Shown: piece after piece, positions 52,193 to 61,045 of the stretch
How positions within the stretch are numbered: the first letter of the stretch is position 1
How the letters are laid out: every line of letters begins with the position of its first letter
Assembly: GCF_041447285.1 (NCBI RefSeq)
Contig: NZ_JBGMEB010000006.1
Coordinates: 186,001 to 250,000 of the forward strand
Reading direction: 5' to 3'
DNA length: 64,000 nucleotides
Source of the DNA: Methanomethylovorans sp041447285
GTDB lineage: Archaea > Halobacteriota > Methanosarcinia > Methanosarcinales > Methanosarcinaceae
Position numbers and translations under genes: made by a program
Notes under the pieces: model-generated
The model's database searches: none
Told to the model about the DNA's origin: nothing
What the model saw: the letters and a program-made list of their open reading frames with translations, nothing else

Positions 52193-52618
52193 TCACTGAA
52201 GTATCACATCATTTACATTATGGTGTCTTTGAGCAACCATTTTTACTTTTTCGATGTTCTTTCCTTCACGCCCGATAGCCAGTCCTTTTTCTTTGTTAGA
52301 GACCTCAACATAAGCTATACGTTTATCGTTTCTTGTAGTAATGTTAACTGACTTTACAGTTACAGGACCAAAAGCATTCTTTATGAATATGACTGGATCA
52401 TCTGAATATTCCACGAGTTCAACATGCTTATCAACAGTTTTCTTTATTCGGTTTATATGGTCACCATTTCTGCCAATGGCTGCTCCCATGTCACCTGCTT
52501 TCACCACATATATTATGCGATCATCTTCTACAATGCAATCTTTTACAGTTGCACCTGTCACACTTTCAAATAATGCGATGTATCTTATTCCTTCTGTTGA
52601 AAGCCTGATCTCGCTCAA
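52193..52618 (-). CDS. nusA: NusA-like transcription termination/antitermination protein
   Basis: Archaeal NusA consists of two KH domains only: KAGDMGAAIGRNGDHINRIK (KH1) and VSNKEKGLAIGREGKNIEKV (KH2), both with GxxG-type loops. The reading frame could start at TTG 52627, but that codon abuts the ribosome site AAAAGGAG. The in-frame TTG at 52618 has better spacing (9 bases) and yields MSEIRLSTEGIRYIALFES, the familiar N-terminus, for 141 aa. 15 bp after rpl30e, in the RNA polymerase operon. Confidence 0.94.
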   Translation of the reverse strand: MSEIRLSTEGIRYIALFESVTGATVKDCIVEDDRIIYVVKAGDMGAAIGRNGDHINRIKKTVDKHVELVEYSDDPVIFIKNAFGPVTVKSVNITTRNDKRIAYVEVSNKEKGLAIGREGKNIEKVKMVAQRHHNVNDVILQ

Positions 52619-52633
52619 GTCAAGCAACTCCTT

Positions 52634-52921
52634 TTAAGCTGCTGCAAGTATATCGGACTCGCCCGTTTCCAGGACCGCAAGTGCAGCGATCACAAAAGGC
52701 TTTCCGCAAACGGGACCCAGTTCCATGTTAGTACCAGAATAATTTAATACAGGTACATTTGTTGACTCGATCTGTGCTCTTATTTCTGTCGGGCAGTTGG
52801 AAGCAAGAACTACTATTTTAGCTTTTCCACTAACAGCAGCGTCGATGGTGCTCTTAGAGCCGATCACCACCTTTCCTGTCCTGATCGCCTTGATTAATGC
52901 TTTGTCGATATTAATATCCAT
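52634..52921 (-). CDS. rpl30e: 50S ribosomal protein L30e
   Basis: A 95-aa member of the L7Ae/L30e RNA-binding family: INIDKALIKAIRTGKVVIGS, VVLASNCPTEIRAQIE and the C-terminal GPVCGKPFVIAALAVLETG. The order rpoA2-rpl30e-nusA is conserved in archaea, which separates it from L7Ae paralogs. 109 bp lie between it and rpoA2. Confidence 0.95.
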   Translation of the reverse strand: MDINIDKALIKAIRTGKVVIGSKSTIDAAVSGKAKIVVLASNCPTEIRAQIESTNVPVLNYSGTNMELGPVCGKPFVIAALAVLETGESDILAAA

Positions 52922-53030
52922 ATATTACCATCTCTTATGCAATTTGAACCTAAGGTCTGTATTCTAATAAGTGAATCCTTATATCTACTTTCTGGTTGTT
53001 CTTATGTAATCCGTATATCTTTTTGAGGTT

Positions 53031-54173
53031 TTACTTAGCGATAAGGTGCACGTCCCCTGTGCCGAGTTTAATAGGTTGTCCAACTATAATATTCTCAGTA
53101 ACTCCATTAAGCTCGTCAATATCGCCACGCATCCCAGCATCAAGCAAGTGGTTTACAGTAACCTCAAAAGCAGCACGTGCAAATACACTGGCTTTTTCAC
53201 CTGAAATCCCATGACGGCCGATTTGCTTGACTTCGCCATCACAGCACATGATATCGGAAACCAACATTATGTGTCTTATGTCTACTGTAAGACCCTGTTC
53301 TCCAAGGGTACTAGTAGCCTCTTTTATAATGGCATTCCTTGCAGCTTCTATCCCGAATACCTCATAGATTTCGCCAATATTGTTGGTATAAGTGCGACTG
53401 ATGTCTACACCTTCTACTTCCAGCACTTTCTTTAACTGAGATCCTTCGGTATAGAGCATGTATTCGTTACTATCTTTGCGTATCACAACTCTTTTAATGC
53501 CTTCTATTCCCTTCAGGGTAATACTATTGATGTTCTTTGCCATCTGTAATAATTCCCTGTATGAAGGTTCCTTTGGTTTCACAATGAGTTGGTTCTCAAT
53601 ATTTTCTGACACTTTTACCTGTACGTCCAGCTCCTCACTTAACTTGTTGACCAAGTCATTTATAGTTATATTTCTGTACATCAGGGTCTTTTCATGCAGG
53701 TCAATTATTAGTTGCATGTTTAATAGGTCAGTAGTAACGTCTGCAAGCTGATCTATATGTGTAGATTCTATCTCCCATGCAAGTTTACGGGCTTTATCTC
53801 TGTCCTGAGCGTACTCTTCCTGAACAGCTATTGTCATTGTAGGAGTACTTGGTTCCTTCCTTGCATCAACAATTTCTATAAGACGAGGAAGACCCAATGT
53901 AACGTTGATTTCAGCCACTCCTGCGTAGTGGAATGTACGCATCGTCATCTGAGTTCCTGGTTCTCCTATGGATTGTGCAGATACCACACCCACAGCTTCA
54001 CAGGGCTCCACCTTCGCATACTCGTAGCTTTCCTTTACTTTCTCAATGATCTCTTCAAGCTCTTTCTTGTTAACTCCTGCCTTTATAACATCTTCTTTAA
54101 GTGTCTGAAGGATGCTAAGGGGCAGGTCAAGGTTACTAATCATTGAGTCTATCGTAGATTCGATAAGGGCCAT
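53031..54173 (-). CDS. rpoA2: DNA-directed RNA polymerase subunit A''
   Basis: A 380-aa C-terminal part of the largest polymerase subunit, encoded separately in archaea. The trigger-loop/bridge area is seen in EPCEAVGVVSAQSIGEPGTQ and MTMRTFHYAGVAEINVTLGL; the C-terminal clamp and cleft region includes HIMLVSDIMCCDGEVKQIGRHG and KASVFARAAFEVTVNHLLDA. ATG is 1 base after the rpoA1 stop (TGAAATG). No intein. Confidence 0.98.
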   Translation of the reverse strand: MALIESTIDSMISNLDLPLSILQTLKEDVIKAGVNKKELEEIIEKVKESYEYAKVEPCEAVGVVSAQSIGEPGTQMTMRTFHYAGVAEINVTLGLPRLIEIVDARKEPSTPTMTIAVQEEYAQDRDKARKLAWEIESTHIDQLADVTTDLLNMQLIIDLHEKTLMYRNITINDLVNKLSEELDVQVKVSENIENQLIVKPKEPSYRELLQMAKNINSITLKGIEGIKRVVIRKDSNEYMLYTEGSQLKKVLEVEGVDISRTYTNNIGEIYEVFGIEAARNAIIKEATSTLGEQGLTVDIRHIMLVSDIMCCDGEVKQIGRHGISGEKASVFARAAFEVTVNHLLDAGMRGDIDELNGVTENIIVGQPIKLGTGDVHLIAK

Positions 54174-54174
54174 T

Positions 54175-56817
54175 TCAGTTCACCTTCCGTCCAGTCACAG
54201 CTTCTACGATCTTATGCACATTATCAGGCTTACTATAATCACTCTTTGTAGAGTCAATGCCGTCCTCTCCATATTTGAACTGCACTATAACTCCTCTTGT
54301 CTCCCTTACAGTGCCATCATATTGCACTTCAAGATCCTGGAGAGCGTTTACCAGCCTTCTTTGCAGGTATCCTGATTGGGATGTACGCACTGCAGTATCC
54401 ACAAGACCTTCACGTCCTCCTATTGCGTGGAAGAAGTATTCTGTCGGGGACAATCCGCTCTTATAGCTGGCTTTTACGAATCCATGTGCATCGGCTCCAA
54501 GGTCACCTTTGTCAAAGTGAGGCAATGTTCTTCCTGCATATCCTCTTCTGATACGCTCACCACGAACTGCCTGTTGTCCAACACAGGCAGCCATCTGTGT
54601 AAGGTTGAGCATGGATCCTCTTGCTCCTGACTTGGCCATTATAACCGCTGAGTTTTCCAGACCAAGTTGGTTACCTGCAATGTTACCTGTCTGGTCCCTT
54701 GCCTTACCAAGTGTCTGCATGATCTTCATTTCAATAGTTTCATCGAGGGTCCTTCCTGGCAAAGGTTCCAGTTCCTTCGCCTCATAAGCTTTGATAAGGT
54801 CTTGAACTTCCTTCTCTGCTTTATTCAGAACTTCCTTTATATTCTTCTTGGCAGTCTCAGGAATATCTTCGTCGCTGATACCAAAGCTCAGGCCGGTCTT
54901 CATAACACCCCTTATGGCAAGCCTGGTAAAATCATCCACAAATTTCGCACCGGCTATAGTGCCATATTTCTTCACAATTTTATCAAGGATTATTCCCTTA
55001 AATGCCCCAATAGCTTTCTCGTCAATGGTTCCCTGGATCATTTCTCCATCTCTGATCACGACATAAGCATTATACTCGCAGGCTTCCTTTTTACAAGTTT
55101 CACATTTAAAGCACACTTCAGCAGGGAACTCTGCATTCAGGCCTTTTGGAAGTATCTGACTGAATATTTGCTTACCATTCCAATACGGATCTCCATTTTC
55201 TTTATATCCTGCTGGTTCTGGTAATTCCCTTATCTCCGCTTTTCTGAGAAGTTCTAAGGCTTCATTCTTAGTAATACGGTTCTCGTTTCTTGTAAGCAGG
55301 AACATGCCTGATATGTGATCGTGGATGCCTCCAATGATAGGTCCACCAAAACGTGGTGAAAGAATATTTTCTTGTACCTGCATGAGTATGCTTGCTTCAG
55401 CTCTTGATTCCTCTGTCTGCAACACATGCATGTTCATCTCGTCACCGTCAAAGTCAGCGTTATATGGTGGACACACTGCAGGATTAAGCCTGAATGTTTT
55501 GTTAGGAAGAACTTTGACTTGGTGGGCCATGATACTCATCTTGTGCAGAGATGGCTGCCTGTTGAACAACACCGTATCTCCGTCCATAAGCTGCCTCTCA
55601 ACTACCCATCCCCTTTCTATCTTCTCGGCTAGCTCTTCCTTATTGTTTTCTGTGATCTTGATACGTCTTCCATCAGGGCGGATGACGTAATTAGCTCCCG
55701 GATGCACATCGCTTCCTCTAAGTAAATACATGCGCAGAAGTTCGGTATTTCTATCAATTACCCTCTCAGGGATGGTCATCTGGATAGCTATAGCTTCCGG
55801 TACGCCCACTTCATTGATACTAAGGTTTGGATCAGGGGAAACTACCGTACGCGCAGAGAAGTTAACACGCTTACCTGACAAACTTCCTCTAAAACGACCT
55901 TCTTTTCCTTTGAGACGCTGGGTAAGGGTCTTTAGCGGTCTTCCTGATCTGTGTCTTGCAGGTGGTACCCCTGATACTTCATTATCGAAGAAAGTGGTAA
56001 CATGGTACTGTAACAATTCCCACAGGTCTTCTATGATCAACTGTGGAGCTCCAGCATCCCTGTTTTCCTGGAAGCGTTGGTTTATGCGTATGATATCCAC
56101 AAGTTTATGGGTAAGGTCATCTTCGCTTCTCTGGCCGGATTCAAGTGTAATGGAAGGCCTAACTGTTACCGGTGGTACGGGTAATACAGTAAGTATCATC
56201 CACTCTGGCCTTGCACTTGATGGATCCATTCCAAGAACTTTCACATCATCGTCTGATATGTTCTCAAACCTATCCCTTATCTCTGTAGGTGTAAGTTTGT
56301 GCCCATCCTCTATGTATTCAGTTGGTTTTTCAAACTTAATCTCCAACTGTTCGGCTCCACAATATGGACAAACCTTTGTCTTTCTCGCTTCTTTGAACAC
56401 CTCATTGATTGCAGGATCGGGAAGGTGTCCCATTTCATGAAGTTTATTGATCTGGGCAAGGAATTCCTTCTTTTGAGGAGGCTCCAACAACAGAGCACTA
56501 CAGTTTCGGCATATTGAGCGCAAGGTCTTACGAATAGTCTTGTTGAAACCAACATGTACTACCGGTGCAACTAATTCAATATGTCCAAAGTGCCCAGGGC
56601 ATTCTCCTGCTCTACTTCCACAAGTCTTACATTTAAGTCCAGGATCTATAACTCCAAGTCTAAGATCCATTAATCCCATGTCTATAGGGTAACCATCATC
56701 ATCGTAGGTATCTGCAGTAATGATGTTGGTGACACTCATTTTTCTGACCTCTCTTGGAGAGATCAGGCCAAATTGTATTGCAGATATCCTTTTAGGTATG
56801 GAAGGTATTGTATCCAT
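54175..56817 (-). CDS. rpoA1: DNA-directed RNA polymerase subunit A'
   Basis: An 880-aa N-terminal part of the largest subunit. Zinc-binding cysteines are in CKTCGSRAGECPGHFGHIEL and CRNCS/CPYCG. The catalytic metal motif NADFDGDEMNMHV is intact. RFRGSLSGKRVNFSARTVVSPD and RQPSLHKMSIMAH are also present. Normal length without intein. 12 bp after rpoB1 and directly before rpoA2. Confidence 0.99.
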   Translation of the reverse strand: MDTIPSIPKRISAIQFGLISPREVRKMSVTNIITADTYDDDGYPIDMGLMDLRLGVIDPGLKCKTCGSRAGECPGHFGHIELVAPVVHVGFNKTIRKTLRSICRNCSALLLEPPQKKEFLAQINKLHEMGHLPDPAINEVFKEARKTKVCPYCGAEQLEIKFEKPTEYIEDGHKLTPTEIRDRFENISDDDVKVLGMDPSSARPEWMILTVLPVPPVTVRPSITLESGQRSEDDLTHKLVDIIRINQRFQENRDAGAPQLIIEDLWELLQYHVTTFFDNEVSGVPPARHRSGRPLKTLTQRLKGKEGRFRGSLSGKRVNFSARTVVSPDPNLSINEVGVPEAIAIQMTIPERVIDRNTELLRMYLLRGSDVHPGANYVIRPDGRRIKITENNKEELAEKIERGWVVERQLMDGDTVLFNRQPSLHKMSIMAHQVKVLPNKTFRLNPAVCPPYNADFDGDEMNMHVLQTEESRAEASILMQVQENILSPRFGGPIIGGIHDHISGMFLLTRNENRITKNEALELLRKAEIRELPEPAGYKENGDPYWNGKQIFSQILPKGLNAEFPAEVCFKCETCKKEACEYNAYVVIRDGEMIQGTIDEKAIGAFKGIILDKIVKKYGTIAGAKFVDDFTRLAIRGVMKTGLSFGISDEDIPETAKKNIKEVLNKAEKEVQDLIKAYEAKELEPLPGRTLDETIEMKIMQTLGKARDQTGNIAGNQLGLENSAVIMAKSGARGSMLNLTQMAACVGQQAVRGERIRRGYAGRTLPHFDKGDLGADAHGFVKASYKSGLSPTEYFFHAIGGREGLVDTAVRTSQSGYLQRRLVNALQDLEVQYDGTVRETRGVIVQFKYGEDGIDSTKSDYSKPDNVHKIVEAVTGRKVN

Positions 56818-56829
56818 TTTCTATCACCT

Positions 56830-58644
56830 TCACACAGCATCGTCCAATTTTAGTCTCGGTGCTACTCCAAGCGACTTGATTTCATCAAGCAGCAGCTTGA
56901 AAGCATAGCTCATTTCCACCGGGTGAATATCGGTTTCAGCACCACAGCTTGCGCAGTATCTAATGTTCCTCTTACGGTCAAAGGTTGCTATCATACCGCA
57001 GTGTCCACAAACAAGCTCTACTACCTTGTCAGACTCATCAAGCAATCTTTCCTTCAGTGTCATGGCAGCTCCATGTCCAATAAGAACATCACGCTCCATT
57101 TCTCCGAACCTCAGACCTCCTTCTCTTGCCCTTCCTTCAGTGGGCTGGCGGGTAAGCACCTGTACAGGCCCGCGAGATCTAGCATGCATCTTTGAGGCGA
57201 CCATGTGGTGTAGTTTCTGATAAAGAATCACGCCAACGAACACATCTGCAGGTATTCTCTTTCCAGTGACGCCATCGAAGAATACTTCTTTACCAGTGTG
57301 GGCAAATCCTTGTCTTTTAAGGCCAGCACGAAGGTCTTCTTCGTTTTCTCCAGCGAAAACAGTTGCATCGATGCGCCTTCCTTCCATACTGCCCACTTTA
57401 CCTCCAATCATCTCAAGCACATGTCCTACAGTCATACGAGAAGGGATAGCATGTGGATTGATTACAAGGTCTGGAACAGTTCCATTCTCTGTGAAAGGCA
57501 TATCTTGATACGGCACAATAAGGCCAATAACTCCTTTCTGTCCATGCCGGGATGCGAACTTGTCGCCGATCTCTGGTACTCTTTGATCTCTTATCTTCAC
57601 TTTTGCAAGGCGGGTACCATTTATTGACTCTGTGAGAATGACCGTATCTACAATACCTTTCTCATTGGACCGCATTGTTATTGCACTTTCTCTGCGCTGT
57701 TCTACAGTGATACCAAAGTCAGACTGTTCTTCAAGGAAACGCGGCGGACTGGTTTTACCAATCAGTACGTCATTTGGACCAACAAGTGTTTCAGGGTTCA
57801 CAAGCCCGTCCACATCAAGGTTTGAATATGCTTCAGGACTACGGGCTCCTCTGTATTCAGAGTCAGGTATTTCGAATTTGTCTTCTTGGCCACCTGGATA
57901 CCTTCTCTCCTCACCTTCGAAGGTCCTTATGAAATGGCTTCTTCCAAGACCTCTTTCTATAGACCCTTTATTGAATACTAGCGCATCTTCAATGTTGTGA
58001 CCTTCAAATGACATGACGGCTACTACAAAATTCTGTCCAGCTGGTCTATCATCAAAAGCAATGTTCTCGCATGTCATGGTCCTTACAAGTGCCTTTTGAG
58101 GATAATGGAGAACATGTGCACGAGTATCAGGTCTAAGTTTTGTGTTAGATGTAGATACGCCTATACACTGCTTTACCATTGCTGCTCCCATGGTATTACG
58201 GGGGGAAGCGTTATGTTCGGGATAAGGCACCATGCCTGTACAGATTCCCAGAATAAGGCTTGGATCTATCTCCATGTGTGTGTTCTTTGGGACAATCTCG
58301 GGCTCTGTAAGGGCAATAAAAGCATTTTCTTCTTCTTCGGCATCCAAGTATTCAACAATGCCTTCCTTCACTAGGTCGTCATATGTAATCTCTCCTTTCT
58401 TCAGAGACTCCATATATTCTTCGGTCAATAGCGATTTGCCATTTTCAACTACTATCAATGGTCTCCTCGCCCTTCCTATATCTGAATTAATGATTACCTC
58501 GTGAATATCATCATTTAGGGTAACATTCACCTGTCTGGATATTACGCCGCTTCTCCTCTGTTTGCGAATGTTCTCCACAAGTTCCTGTGGATTACTGTGG
58601 GTACCAATGAGCTCCCCATCCAAAAACACTTTTGCCTCAGTCAT
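56830..58644 (-). CDS. rpoB1: DNA-directed RNA polymerase subunit B'
   Basis: About 604 aa from the ATG at 58644 (MTEAKVFLDGELIGTH), preferred over the longer frame to 58668 because GGGAGG lies about 10 bases upstream. It overlaps the rpoB2 stop region by 8 bp. It is the C-terminal half of the second-largest subunit: GQNFVVAVMSFEGHNIEDALV, DKFASRHGQKGVIG (hybrid-binding domain), GGLRFGEMERDVLIGHGAA and a zinc ribbon CGHCG...CASCG. The split from B'' is typical of methanogens and halophiles. Confidence 0.98.
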   Translation of the reverse strand: MTEAKVFLDGELIGTHSNPQELVENIRKQRRSGVISRQVNVTLNDDIHEVIINSDIGRARRPLIVVENGKSLLTEEYMESLKKGEITYDDLVKEGIVEYLDAEEEENAFIALTEPEIVPKNTHMEIDPSLILGICTGMVPYPEHNASPRNTMGAAMVKQCIGVSTSNTKLRPDTRAHVLHYPQKALVRTMTCENIAFDDRPAGQNFVVAVMSFEGHNIEDALVFNKGSIERGLGRSHFIRTFEGEERRYPGGQEDKFEIPDSEYRGARSPEAYSNLDVDGLVNPETLVGPNDVLIGKTSPPRFLEEQSDFGITVEQRRESAITMRSNEKGIVDTVILTESINGTRLAKVKIRDQRVPEIGDKFASRHGQKGVIGLIVPYQDMPFTENGTVPDLVINPHAIPSRMTVGHVLEMIGGKVGSMEGRRIDATVFAGENEEDLRAGLKRQGFAHTGKEVFFDGVTGKRIPADVFVGVILYQKLHHMVASKMHARSRGPVQVLTRQPTEGRAREGGLRFGEMERDVLIGHGAAMTLKERLLDESDKVVELVCGHCGMIATFDRKRNIRYCASCGAETDIHPVEMSYAFKLLLDEIKSLGVAPRLKLDDAV

Positions 58645-60253
58645 CTGCAAAGCCTCCCATACTATCATCCATGTCTGAATAGTCGCTATATCCTAGATCG
58701 GGCTTTTCTTCTTCATGTGGAACTGTATCAAATTCCTCAGTATACTCTTCAAGCTCTGCATCATATTCCACTACTTTCTCTGGACGGTAATGTGGAACTG
58801 TTGGTTTTACATCTAAGTCCATGATTATTTTCTTAAGAATACTCTTTTCATCTACTCCAGTGGATAGTTCTACCATTTGTGCAAAGTTCTTCACCAGTCC
58901 ACAGTTTGGTCCTTCTGGAGTTTCGGATGGGCATAATCTTCCCCATTGCGTGGGGTGCAGATCACGAGCCTCAAAGTGTGGTTGTGCTCTTGATAGAGGG
59001 GAGATCACACGTCTTAGGTGCGAAAGAGTTGAAATGTAATCCGTTCTGTCCAAAAGCTGAGACACACCTGTCCTGCCTCCTACCCAGTTACCTGTAGCAA
59101 GAGGGTGTTGTAACCTGTCTGTGAGCACATCGGCTCTGACAAGGGTGACAACATTCAATTCACGGTTCCTCATGTTTGCTCTCTCTAGCTGGTACTTCAC
59201 ATCCCTGGCCAGACGGTTGAATGCCACTCTAAAGAGATCTTCCATCAAGTCACCCGTCAGTTTAAGTCTCTTGTTAGAATAGTGGTCTTTATCATCTTGG
59301 GAACGTTTCCCAAGAGCAAGCTCAAAACAGGATTCTGCCATCCTGCCCAGGAAATATGCCTTTGCGAACCTGTCCTTTGGTTCATTGCCAAGGTGGGGCA
59401 GCAAATATCTGTCCATTACATAGTTGGCACGTTTCATCTGGTAGTCACGTGCCTGTCCTGCTGCAACCCTGGTACCGATTTTTTCTATAGCTTCACGAGT
59501 AGTGGCTACCTCTGCTTCTTCAAGGTTTTCAAGCATGAATTTCATTATTTCTGGGTCGTTGGATACTGTCTTTACTAGATCCTCGTCAGTTTCCACGCCC
59601 AATGCTCTCATCAATGTTATGAAGTTTATACGGCCTGATATCGATGGGAAAGAAACTTCAAGCAACGATTTGCGTCCTCTTTCTACAACTACCAATGCTC
59701 TATATCCTCTTCTTTGTGAGAATACCTTGGCAACTTCTATCATATCGCCATATCTCTCCCCAAACTCAGTCAGTATTTTGTTAGGGGCAAGGTCCTCAAG
59801 GGTCATGACAACCCTTTCGGTTCCATTTACTATAAAATATCCTCCGGGATCTAGTGGATCCTCGCCATAGTCTATCATTTCTTTCTCATTGAGGTCCACA
59901 AGATTACATATTGAGGATTTAATCATTACAGGTAACTGTCCTATCTTTGCTTCCACAGGTTCAGACTCTTCTTCTCCCTGAACTACGTTCATTTGGAGAT
60001 ATATGGGAGCTGAATAGGAAAGATTACGCAATCTTGCCTCGTTCGGATATAGCTTCTCTATAGCTCCATCCGCCTCTTTTACTACAGGTTTCTCCACCCG
60101 GATGTTCCCTAATTTTATATATACGTCCTCTATATCGGTCTCAATGACTCCTTGTTCGTTAATTATATTCTGTAGGCCACTTTCAAGGAATTTGTTGTAT
60201 GAGTCGATATGATGCTGGACGATTTTGTCCCTGGTAAAATATGCCGCTAACAC
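58637..60253 (-). CDS. rpoB2: DNA-directed RNA polymerase subunit B''
   Basis: The 538-aa N-terminal half of the second-largest subunit: protrusion, lobe and fork. HHIDSYNKFLESGLQNII, DPLDPGGYFIVNGTERVV, HPLATGNWVGGRTGVSQLL, and the fork LHPTQWGRLCPSETPEGPNCGLVKN are visible. The last ~45 residues are acidic (VEYDAELEEYTEEFDTVPHEEEK), as in other split B'' subunits. The start is GTG at 60253. A 123-bp gap with a hairpin lies between rpoH and this gene. Confidence 0.98.
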   Translation of the reverse strand: MLAAYFTRDKIVQHHIDSYNKFLESGLQNIINEQGVIETDIEDVYIKLGNIRVEKPVVKEADGAIEKLYPNEARLRNLSYSAPIYLQMNVVQGEEESEPVEAKIGQLPVMIKSSICNLVDLNEKEMIDYGEDPLDPGGYFIVNGTERVVMTLEDLAPNKILTEFGERYGDMIEVAKVFSQRRGYRALVVVERGRKSLLEVSFPSISGRINFITLMRALGVETDEDLVKTVSNDPEIMKFMLENLEEAEVATTREAIEKIGTRVAAGQARDYQMKRANYVMDRYLLPHLGNEPKDRFAKAYFLGRMAESCFELALGKRSQDDKDHYSNKRLKLTGDLMEDLFRVAFNRLARDVKYQLERANMRNRELNVVTLVRADVLTDRLQHPLATGNWVGGRTGVSQLLDRTDYISTLSHLRRVISPLSRAQPHFEARDLHPTQWGRLCPSETPEGPNCGLVKNFAQMVELSTGVDEKSILKKIIMDLDVKPTVPHYRPEKVVEYDAELEEYTEEFDTVPHEEEKPDLGYSDYSDMDDSMGGFADD

Positions 60254-60324
60254 TTTACTGCCCTCTGAAGTGATAATTACACCTAATTAGTTGATGGAAG
60301 GTATGAAGAACATTACCTTGCATG

Positions 60325-60341
60325 GCCACCGCAAAGGTGGC
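60325..60341 (-). other. Hairpin between rpoH and rpoB2
   Basis: GCCACC and GGTGGC form a perfect 6-bp stem around a 5-base loop, about 70 bp before rpoB2. No T-run follows on the minus strand. A leader or processing structure is possible. Confidence 0.4.
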
Positions 60342-60376
60342 AATATAAAAAATAAAAGCTCTCATTTGATGCTATT

Positions 60377-60613
60377 TCACTCTATTACTAGCCTGTAATA
60401 AAGTGCCTGTCCAGCCGTCTGGCTTTTCCTGGTTATCTTAACAACATCTCCAACTGATGCGCCAATTTCTTTCACTACAGGATCATTGATCTTGATTTTC
60501 GGGAATTGCTCCTTCTCTATCTTGTAGCGTTTTAAAACAGATTTCAACTCGTCATCACCCAAAATCTCATGTTTCGGGATCAGTTCATTATCGAGCAGGT
60601 TGAATTTGTTCAA
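60377..60613 (-). CDS. rpoH: DNA-directed RNA polymerase subunit H
   Basis: The start is set at TTG 60613, because GGAGGAG lies 5-8 bases upstream; this gives the familiar MNKFNLLDNELIPKHEIL-like beginning and a 78-aa protein, the normal archaeal RpoH size. The core motif LVPKHEIL-type and the C-terminal GASVGDVVKITRKSQTAGQALYYR (shared with eukaryotic RPB5) are clear. The longer frame to 60643 would encode the ribosome site. First gene of the polymerase cluster. Confidence 0.96.
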   Translation of the reverse strand: MNKFNLLDNELIPKHEILGDDELKSVLKRYKIEKEQFPKIKINDPVVKEIGASVGDVVKITRKSQTAGQALYYRLVIE

Positions 60614-60700
60614 ATTTTCTCCTCCCTCAAAAAGTGTGCACATGAATCATTAATTATAATCAGCAAAAAAACATATACAAATGTAACGCCACGATTTGCA

Positions 60701-60777
60701 TGGCGGGCTCGTAGGGATTTGAACCCTAGGCCGTCTGGTTAAAAGCCAGACGCTCTGCCTGACTGAGCTACGAGCCC
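60701..60777 (-). tRNA. tRNA-Lys (anticodon TTT), CCA encoded
   Basis: On the minus strand GGGCTCG pairs with CGAGCCC. The D-arm is GCTCAGTCAGGCAGAGC. The anticodon stem TCTGG/CCAGA encloses CTTTTAA, giving TTT. The T-arm is CTAGGGTTCAAATCCCTA. After discriminator G (60704) the genome reads CCA (60703-60701), unlike the other two tRNAs here. Confidence 0.96.
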
Positions 60778-61045
60778 ATTATGGTTGTATGATTCTTTGC
60801 TGTCTATTTCCACATCAGTTAGGTGTAGCCCTCCAAGAGGGGCTTATTCTATATATACATTTCGCAGACCATGTGCGAATTTATGGAGCCACAGAGTATA
60901 CTTTTTTTAGATGTGTATTTCATTTTCAAAAAAGGTATCATAGGCTAGATGTCTTTACATCATCGCCTATTTATAGTAACTTCTCTCCTCTTTTAATAAG
61001 GTTCGTGGTTTTCGCTCAACCATACATACTTTCAGCAGATATATT

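Noticed and set aside
60822..60842. AGCCCTCC...AGGGGCT hairpin between tRNA-Lys and ahcY
   Set aside because: Stem has a mismatch and no T-run on the minus strand, so I could not support it as a terminator.
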